NCBI GenBank assembly: GCA_963969495.1
Contig: OZ018317.1
Coordinates: forward strand, 223,212,235-223,276,234
Source of the DNA: Ceratothoa steindachneri
Lineage: Eukaryota; Arthropoda; Malacostraca; Isopoda; Cymothoidae
Direction of reading: 5' to 3'
Length of the DNA stretch: 64,000 nucleotides
Shown here: in pieces, positions 56,785 to 64,000 of the stretch
How positions within the stretch are numbered: position 1 is the first letter of the stretch
Layout of the letters: the number at the start of each line of letters is the position of its first letter
Notes under the pieces: generated by a model
The model's database searches: none
Told to the model about the DNA's origin: nothing
Seen by the model: only the letters and a program-made list of their open reading frames with translations
Translations under genes and position numbers: made by a program

Positions 56785-57500
56785 AGCATATGAGGGTTCT
56801 TTGTAAAGCTTCCAGGAAATGCAAATTTGAATTTATTCTTCAAATGTATGAGCTTGAGAATTGTGTGGATAAAGTTGAGATTGGCAAGGAAAAAACTACA
56901 AATGGTTGTGGTGTATGGCCCCTGTAATGAAAGAAGTGAAACTGAAAATGAGATTCTGGAAAGACTTGGGATGAATGGTGGATGGAATTGGGAATGGGTA
57001 TTGATTGATGGTTGTATGAGCTATGAATTAATAAATAGATGATAGAATGAAAGGACTAACTGAAGCTTTTGCTACATTAAGAGAGAATGAGAATGGAGAA
57101 AGGGTAGTAGGGTTCAGTGCTGAAAGGAACTTATGTGTAAGAAACGCATTCTTAAATGGGTAGGGCCAAAGAGAAGTGGAGAATTTAAGGATAAGATTGT
57201 GCCTAGTAAGAAAGAAAATGCAGCTGGAGATATTTGATGTGAAAGCTGTAAGAGCTATCAGTATGGTGATTGAATGAGAAGATGCGAGGAAGGTAGAAAG
57301 GAAGGGAGAATTATAAGTAAAAGGTAAGTGAATCAGAGAAAGGAGAGAATATGTGAGAGTAGAAGAGGAAATAAGTGAGAGAGCAAATATGGAACAAATT
57401 TAAGGAAGTGTTAGCAGGTAGTTCAGAACTGCAAAGAGGAAACAAAAATGCAGAATGGTTATGCAAAAAGGAGGCATATTTGCAAATACATAACAAAGCA
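56785..57500 (+). pseudogene. LINE endonuclease remnant (fourth LINE family)
   Basis: Plus-strand pieces in changing frames: LRIVWIKLRLARKKLQMVVV and VYGPCNERSETENEI (endonuclease), ENENGERVVGF.AERNLCVRN, EIFDVKAVRAI, and REQIWNKFKEVLAG. Order and wording follow the APE endonuclease and post-endonuclease linker of a LINE. No RT remains. Confidence 0.6.
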
Positions 57501-57532
57501 TATTTTTTTTATTTTGCTTTAGGAGCCTATCT

Positions 57533-57561
57533 GGTAACTGCTTCCAAGGGCAGAAGTCACA
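57533..57561 (-). other. LINE-A 3' hairpin 1, copy with compensatory changes
   Basis: In the element's RNA the arms are GUGACU and AGUUAC: relative to the consensus GCGACU/AGUCGC one C-G pair is replaced by U-A and one G-C by G-U, so six pairs still form. Confidence 0.65.
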
Positions 57562-58346
57562 GTAAGCCCACTACAACCTACTACAGAGGTAGATTAAAAA
57601 AAAATATATCAATAGGTAAATAATAAATAACAAAGATAAAAAAGAACAAAGGCTAAGACAGAATCTAAAAGAAAAGTAACAATAGCAACAAATAAAAAAC
57701 AAGATAAGGCAACAAGAAGGAAGCAAGCCCCAACATCAGGAGTAGGCCCACCTCCCCCAGTGCAGGAACATGTGACCTACAATAAAGAATCAAATAAAAT
57801 GCACAAAGACAGCCTCATCCAAAAACTTGTATAGTTTGCAAGTCTGTGTGCACAGACCAGTCCCAAGTACAAGGGACAAGCAGTAGCGACCTCACTTATT
57901 CTGTTACGGGGACAGGTAACATGAGTCAAGATCACCCTGATTGGGTCACTCAATAAGAATGAGCCAAACAGTCTAGGGGACAATGCAGTCATCACAATAA
58001 GGTGCGGGCAAGCACTCCATCAAACACAGTACGGCCGTGAGTGTGTCCAATTCAAAGACAACAGAAAGCAAAGTGAAGCCATCGTAGCATAGGGGGTAGG
58101 TCCATGGGAACAGTTGCGGCACAATGGTACACAACTTTAAGTTCACCTCAGCTGTCTCCCACAATTCCGACATTACCAGGAACCCAGCAGAAGATAATCT
58201 TGACATCTGCCCACCTTGCCAAAACCGTGGCATCACGGATATTGCAAACCAGGGAACACGGAGATTCCAATGCCCCAAGAGCACTCAGGTCGCTTTGTGA
58301 GTTGCTATAAATCACAATCCAGTCTTTGAACTGGGCACGTCATGTT

Positions 58347-58355
58347 ATATCCTGT
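58347..58355. repeat. 9-bp target site duplication, left copy
   Basis: ATATCCTGT, repeated at 61591-61599. Other LINE-A copies have the homologous 9 bases once, which proves the duplication. Confidence 0.93.
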
Positions 58356-61300
58356 TAGGGCGGGTCATACTCTAAAATTTTAGGAAACTGGTGATGAGGG
58401 GTATTCAAATGATGAATATGGGGGAAAAGAACAAAATTTTGGCAGAAAAGTTAAATTCTGATTGATCTAACCTAAACAATTTGAAGTTAAAATATTGTTA
58501 GTTCTGGGTCATTTACTATATTTTACTATTATTTTAGTTGCCCATAAAAGATCAAATTTACCGTTTTCTATCATCAATACATTTATGTAGTCTGAAAGAT
58601 ATGTCTAAAAAATGCAAAAATGTATTAGAGACACATGAGAAGTAGGAAACATGTTAAAAATGACCCTTAATTTAGTTTGGTCTAACTCCAAAATTGCAAG
58701 TAGCCAGTACTCATTACTCAGTGGAAGGTAATATTCCAGTAGCATTGCCAGTTCTGGTAACTATTGTAACAGGTAACTGTTTATAGAGCATTAACATTTT
58801 ATTTGAATGCTAGTAAAGGCTGTGGATCATTTTAAAATAACATATAATTATTTGGTAGAGATTATTTCTTAATCTAAGTGCCATCTTTTCATTTGCAGAT
58901 ATACCTGCGATTAGTGTGACAATGGCAAAAATCAAGACAAGGTGCAAATCAAGTTCTCATCTGACTAATTTTGTGGGACTGGGCAAGAGCTGATGGTATC
59001 TGAGTTACCAACAATAAGAGATATTTTGAGGTACAGCATCTACCTGAGGGAGCTAAATGAAGATGACTGGAGAAATTATGAAGTGGACAAGCTGGTAAAA
59101 GACATGTATCAGGGCTTGATTAATCAGTGAACCAAAGCTAATGCTCTCTTCAAACCACCTGTTGTAAATCAAAAGGTCACAATAATATCAAAGCAGAAGG
59201 AGGCGTAAAAGTTTCCTTTGGTAAAGGAAAAATTGAAGTAAAAGAGAGGTTCATTGCAAAACTAGATAAGTTATTTGATATATTGACATACAAATATCAA
59301 ATTTCCAGTTGTGGGGAAGTAGGTTGTAATGGATGTAAGACTGAAGCCCACATTAACTGCTGTTGTAGTAAAGAGAAAAAAAAATACCTACTAGGGAACT
59401 GGCCTTTATTAAAGGACAAAAGGAGAAGGTTGGAAGTAAAGGTCCCACCTTTCAAATTTGAGGTCCTGATATTCCAGAGCATAATAGACAATTAAGAGCT
59501 TCAGAAAGGAAAGAAAAAGAAAGAGAAAAAGTAAGGAGGAAAGCACTGTTTTAGCAGGAAAAGCAGCAATAAAAGAAATCAAGCATTTTTTGGCAGAAGG
59601 TGAAGATCTGAAGAAATGAAAATTCTGATGGTGTTGTCAGTTTGGATGATGAAATAATTTTTGAAGCTGTCCAAGAGCTGGAATCTTCAACCAGGAATAG
59701 AAAGAATTATGATGAAATTCCAAATATTGCTCTTGCTAGTATAAGGTATGGTGTCGGATTGAGACCAACTGCAGCTATAGAACAGCAGCTTTAATAGATG
59801 CTGGATTCATTACTGAGGAAGATACAAGTAAAGTAATTGATAAGAATAAAGTTAAGAGAGCACAGGAAAAGCTAATGACAGTTATTGAACATGAGTTTGA
59901 GGAAAACTTAAGGAAGGATGGGGGAATTTCTTTTGTTCTCTTTGATGGACAAATTGATGTGACAAATTTTATGATGTAGGAAGAGGGAAGTGAAAAATTG
60001 TTTCCAGCAAAAACAAATGAGGTGCATTACACTGTCATCAGTGAGCCTGGGAGCAATTACCTTTTCCACTTTGTCCCAGAAAAGGCTACAAAAGAAGAGT
60101 CACATGCAGAGAAGATCGCTAAGGCTGAGAGAGGAGACTCCATGAATATAAACACGTGTAAATGCTGGAGTAATGCGAAAAATGGTGCTCCATTTGGGCA
60201 GAAATCTCGTTTGGTTGGTCTGTAACCTGCACACTGGGAAACTCCCTCTCTGTCATCTAATTATCAACCTGGATGGCCCAACACTATCTGACAACAGATA
60301 TTCCGGACCAATAGGAAAGCTCTTTGACTCTGTTACAAACTTGGATATCAACCCAAATAGCACTCAAATATCTTTAGGTCCTCCTCTTACCAAGATACCT
60401 CAGGAAGTGGTGCAAGATCTTTCCACTGATCAACACTGCAGCTATAGAATTGTATCGGCAATCAGAGATGGAGTGCTTCGTACAGGGCTTTCTCTATTGG
60501 AAATAGGACCAGTAAACACAGTCACTGGCTGACCACAGCTAACAGACTTCTTTGGCTGTGGGTGTCAAAGCATGAGCTCAAAGGAAAAGCCTTTAAGAAT
60601 CTATGACTGATTGTTGAGTTCACAGATGACTAAAGCCACAAGGGCCTATCAAACGTCATCCGCATCTGTCAAAACCATGCTGGTTTAATGTTAAGATTAA
60701 GCACTCTTGGACCGAGGGACCTAGGCACATTCTTTATCAACTTCACTGCCTTAAGTCTCAGAGGAAGGAGGTGTTGGATATTGTATTGCCAATTGTTAAG
60801 AGATCAGCTTGGTATTCATACAGTGAAGCCATCCTCCAAACCCTCCTATGCTCTGAAGATCAAGCGGAGAGAACTGAAGGGGAGAAAAGAATCCAGACCA
60901 TCAGGAGAGAAGGGGACCCAGATACTCAACTGGGAGACTCCTTTGTAAGGCTTAGAAAGACACCAGACATCAATTGTGATGCTACCAGGATTGGAGATCT
61001 GATCATTTGGTCAGAGGATGTATCTGAGCCACCTCTCACTTGCCCTTTAAGTACTTCTGAATTGAAAAACTTCATCGACTCTCCTATGAAAGTACCTGAC
61101 TGGCCTTGTCACACACAGAGCATTGCGAGGGCTGTAAGAATGGTGACTGAGGCTTCTTCCAAGTATTTCTCACATGAAAAGAGGGATGGAGGAATCAGGG
61201 CACAAGAGACAAGTAGATGTCTGATGTCCAGGAATGAGTCAAAGCAAGATTTGTGTGCTCTGGTGAAGTTTAACTTTTGAATATGACCCAAAGTGGCCCA

Positions 61301-61590
61301 TGCAACTATATGTGGAGCTTTGCATACACTTTTCTCACTCAACAAACATGTAAATTTGAGGTTACTTTGTGTTTGTGTGTACTTGGAATAAATAAAAATA
61401 CATTATATAAGCTCATGACGAAAAGGAAAAATTTACTTTTATTTAAATGGAAATTGATGTAGGTAGGAGCAATTGTATAACAAAATAAAGTTCTTTTTCA
61501 AAATCTACACTGGAAAATCTATCATTTAAGCACCCCTCATTAAAGGATTTAATGAGAATATATGGTTGCCCCAAAGTATGACCTGCCCTA
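58356..61590 (+). mobile_element. DNA transposon of an unnamed group, 3235 bp
   Basis: Ends TAGGGCGGGTCATACTCT and, inverted, TAGGGCAGGTCATACTTT: 18 bp with two mismatches. It makes a 9-bp duplication of LINE-A sequence. The interior codes on the plus strand (58920-61280) for one decayed protein found in many arthropods as an uncharacterised family. A 9-bp duplication fits Mutator-like elements better than hAT or P (8 bp), but I see no Mutator motif. Several stops and frameshifts; not autonomous. Confidence 0.88.
58923..61280 (+). pseudogene. Putative transposase of the 58356-61590 transposon, decayed
   Basis: Readable pieces in order: MAKIKTRCKSSSHLTNFVGL and LPTIRDILRYSIYLRELNED (58923-59100), KANALFKPPVVNQK, a Cys/His cluster CGEVGCNGCKTEAHINCCCS (59310-59370), SFVLFDGQIDVTNF (59930), HYTVISEPGSNYLFHFVPEK (60025-60085), VCNLHTGKLPLCHLIINLDG and SGPIGKLFDSVTNLDINPN (60220-60360), LSTDQHCSYRIVSAIRDG, then frames 60688-60948 and 60771-61280 with KVPDWPCHTQSIARAVRMVT, TEASSKYFSHEKRDGGIRAQ. 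Candidate acidic residues are D of FDGQID and E of VTEAS, by analogy with DDE enzymes; that is inference. The protein family is recalled from arthropod and cnidarian genomes without a functional name. Confidence 0.75.
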
Positions 61591-61748
61591 ATATCCTGTA
61601 CTAAGCAGTGTATTGCAACCAGCTCGGCCATGAAGACAGAAGCAGCACCTGGCAGAGCCCCGCTGAAGTCAAACAGCGGGGATATGGCATGGAAACTGAG
61701 CCCCTCTTGGGACTTGGAGCCATCTGTATACACTGGTATGGTTCCATT
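61591..61748 (-). mobile_element. LINE-A continuation (RNase H start)
   Basis: Resumes with the second ATATCCTGT and ACTAAGCAGTGTATTGCAAC, then encodes VYTDGSKSQEG and FMAELVAIHC. Ends at GGTATGGTTCCA (61747), where a gypsy remnant starts. Confidence 0.82.
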
Positions 61749-62960
61749 GGCCAGAGTTAAAACATAACTATGGCCCTCACTTGAAGGTGGGTGAATTGGC
61801 CCGATCAAGTCAATCGCCATTTGGAAGAAGAGTTCAGGGATTTGGGGGCCCTTCTCTAAGGGTGCAAGCTTGACACACCCTCTAATCACAGTCTTCTGGC
61901 AGATGTTGCAGAATGACAGTAACACAGGATTTTGTCTGATGCCCCTGGCAAATAGAAATATTTAAAGACCTGTTGTGCTGTGGCTAAAATGCCCCAAGAA
62001 GAGACTATTATGGGCAGTTTGAAGGATGAGTTTGACATGAGAGTGGGAGACACATAATACTTGGGATTCTGTGTTATTGTCTGCTGAGCACACACAGTAA
62101 AGGTCATCCTGAACAATGAAAGAGATTATCTTGTTGCCCCTAATGGACTCTCATGTCTTGTTTTGTGCTTTTATCCATAGGTGTTGAGATTCGCACTCTT
62201 TCTGATTTTTTATAAAGTCTTCGTTCAGGACATTTGAGCAATCTGAAGCCCTGGGGATTTGCAGAGGTACGGGCGCTTCCGATTCTTTAACCGCTTGAGA
62301 TTGGGTGGTCACGGGTTGAGCCACGAGGGGAACAAATACATGCGGATTCTGGACAATTAAAGCAGCACAAAACTCTTGATGGGTGCTGTGACAACCTCGG
62401 CCCAGCCAGTTAAGTAGGTGCACTCAATATAGCATATCACAATGGGGAATCTGTTAGCACACCCCAGGTAATCATGCACTGTTGCAAACTTCTTGTGATC
62501 CGGGGCTACAGGTGGAAGTAATTTGTCAGATATCACAATGCATGTGCACCCTGTGTCACACACGAGAGTTGAGATCTGGCAACCGTTCACTGCACCAGTT
62601 TCGAATTGGAGACTTCCAGGAGTGCTTTAATCTAACAAAGTTGACCTGGTGGCCAGAGGAACTCGGTTCGCTTGAAAGGAGAGGTGCTCCTAGTTGCGCA
62701 GGCGTGGCAATTATATTGTGCACTTGGTGGGGATAGCCGCCTCTAAATTGAGAATTCTGAGGGCAATTAGTTATTACATGAGCCTCTACTCCACAAGAGT
62801 AACAGACAATAGTTCTCCTGGGAAACAACGAAGCAGGGGGATTAGAGGAGAAGGGTTTGAACTCAAGTTTGCCTGGCAGGGAGAAGGATTTAGGATTAGA
62901 TGGACCAGTCATCTTGATTAACTTATCCCTGTGTTATGGAAAAAAGTTGGTTTTATGAGC
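61749..62960 (-). mobile_element. Gypsy-like remnant: gag knuckle, protease, integrase (RT deleted)
   Basis: On the minus strand: gag end with CYSCGVEAHVITNC (62912-62556), protease with VCDTGCTCIVISDKLLP (62590-62357), then directly integrase N-terminal sequence LATAQQVFKYFYLPGASDKI and CNICQKT (62050-61890) and the core start PELFFQMAIDLIGP (61850). RT and RNase H are missing, so the copy carries a large internal deletion. It differs from the gypsy element at 26-31 kb. No LTR was seen. Confidence 0.78.
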
Positions 62961-63129
62961 CTTTGCTTTGGGAGTGTGTGGCTCCGTTTTATTCCCATTC
63001 TTTTGGATAGCAATTATGAATAGCCGCATATACATCTGCTTCCTTGATGCACTCTTTAAATGTTGGTCTTTGAGAACGAAGTCAACCAAAGCATCGTATT
63101 GCTGGGTAACTTTGGACGCGTCTAGTCAG

Positions 63130-64000
63130 AAATTAAAATTTAGCAGCAGGGATTGTAGCGCAGGCCAAAGGACACTGCACACAAGAGCAAATAATGCAGT
63201 GCACGGCACAGAGTGACTGGCATCTTCCCAGCATCAACAAGTAGGCTCTCAATGGGGAAGTGCAGAGGCACCAGTCCCAGGGCAAAGGTGGTGTGGTGGG
63301 TCGAGTCCACCATCTGCAATACGGCTGTGGATGCATAAAACTCACATCCGTAGTCGAGCTACGAAAGAACAAAGGATCAATAAAAAAGAAGGGCTATACG
63401 CACCCCAGCTGCTAATACTCACAGAACAAAGAATATCAATGGCACAGGTACAAGAGAATATGAGCCGCCCAAGTGAGGTATCAGTCAAATACAAGACAAA
63501 GGAAATGGTGAGAGTCCACCACTTCCAGGCAAACCCAATTAGAAATAAGTCTGGGTCAGGGTGGAGCTGACCCACTTCAGCATAGCGAGAGACATGGTTC
63601 AATAACTGTTGGAGTCGACACTCCAGAGGTTGCATCTGGGCCACACCAAAAGAGATCGAAAGGTTGTCCTGGTAGAGTGTAGCAAGAACATCTTCTGGCA
63701 GCACGAGGTGATGTTGTTGATGCTCAGGGCAGAGAGTGTGACACTTCCCTGCAGGACAGCCTCTTACTGCTCCATTGGGCTGGAGAGGGCTTCTGCCCTC
63801 ACATATGCAGAATTAACAATCTCGCAAAAATTCAGATATAAAGATTGGGAGGCATCCCATCGCCTGCATCACGTGAAGAGTCACATGATACTCTATTGCC
63901 ATGCGGCATTCAGAGACCTTCTCCAGATCGGAAAACACTGCGGCGTAGTGCTGTCTACAAAGAAACGCCTCGCAGATATCATTTTCCATTTGGAGCAGAG
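63130..64000 (-). mobile_element. LINE-A, RT part (runs off the window)
   Basis: Collinear with 38860-39655 (RT thumb to palm; LATLYQDNLSIS replaces LATLYVDDLSIS, so the catalytic Asp pair is lost) and continues beyond the truncation point of that copy with AAAGATTGGGAGGCATCCCA and 140 bp further RT sequence. Probably the same copy as 57505-58355 and 61591-61748, with about 270 bp lost where the gypsy remnant lies. Confidence 0.8.

Larger units (their letters stand above)
57505..58355 (-). mobile_element. LINE-A, 3' part of a copy split by a DNA transposon
   Basis: 3' end with T-run (57501-57519), double-hairpin region 57533-57590, 3'UTR, C-terminal part and RNase H to TTATATCCTGT at 58355. 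A deletion removes about 130 bp near 58160 relative to the 38 kb copy. Continues at 61591. Confidence 0.82.

Noticed and set aside
61443..61925. 160-residue minus frame joining integrase to RNase H
   Set aside because: Accidental in-frame fusion of a gypsy integrase remnant and LINE-A RNase H at 61748; a repeat joint, not a fusion gene.

Overview
This window is eukaryotic DNA. Nine spliced exons of one host gene lie on the minus strand between 55762 and 10258, and the introns are packed with transposable elements. The gene is an orthologue of TBC1D5, the Rab7 GTPase-activating protein that works with retromer. The exons carry the three TBC fingerprints in order (RxxxW, IxxDxxR, YxQ), all splice junctions are GT..AG, and the phases are consistent throughout. 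No tRNA, rRNA or CRISPR was seen. The repeat mix (Jockey/I-type LINEs with RNase H, Ty3/gypsy, a copia element resembling crustacean GalEa elements, Tc1/mariner) points to an arthropod, most likely a crustacean. That placement is inference from repeat content and the divergence of the host protein.

Layout, low to high coordinate. 1-4400: 5' parts of a LINE called here LINE-A (5'UTR and ORF1). 4400-10120: a dispersed non-coding repeat (Repeat-C, twice), a mariner fragment, LINE-A scraps and unassigned DNA. 10258-12284: five clustered TBC1D5 exons. 12632-14615: LINE-A pieces, then an exon at 14648-14736. 15683-16800: LINE-A. 17450-20620: decayed copia element. 20625-22940: a LINE-A copy that appears split by a 1-kb insertion. 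22945-34430: a second LINE (LINE-B) split by a 5'-truncated LINE-A (15-bp target duplication) and by a complete gypsy LTR element (5-bp target duplication). 34757-35440: short tandem repeat and a LINE endonuclease remnant, then an exon at 35524-35694. 35955-46800: several LINE-A copies that together cover the whole element, followed by a tandem triplication of a ~780-bp LINE-A derivative. 47198-47326: exon.

48035-55425: Repeat-C, then a Tc1 element apparently split by a 5.7-kb nest holding a gag-protease remnant, a LINE with a perfect 2A peptide motif, a complete Tc1 element and a nearly intact mariner. 55512-55762: the most upstream exon seen. 56424-56742: a MITE. 56785-57500: a LINE endonuclease remnant. 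57505-64000: a LINE-A copy split by a 3.2-kb DNA transposon (18-bp inverted repeats, 9-bp target duplication) whose protein belongs to an arthropod family I know only as uncharacterised, and by a gypsy remnant.

The most interesting points are the host gene scattered among the repeats, the possible new DNA transposon at 58356-61590, and a 3'-terminal RNA double hairpin in LINE-A that is preserved by compensatory changes between copies.
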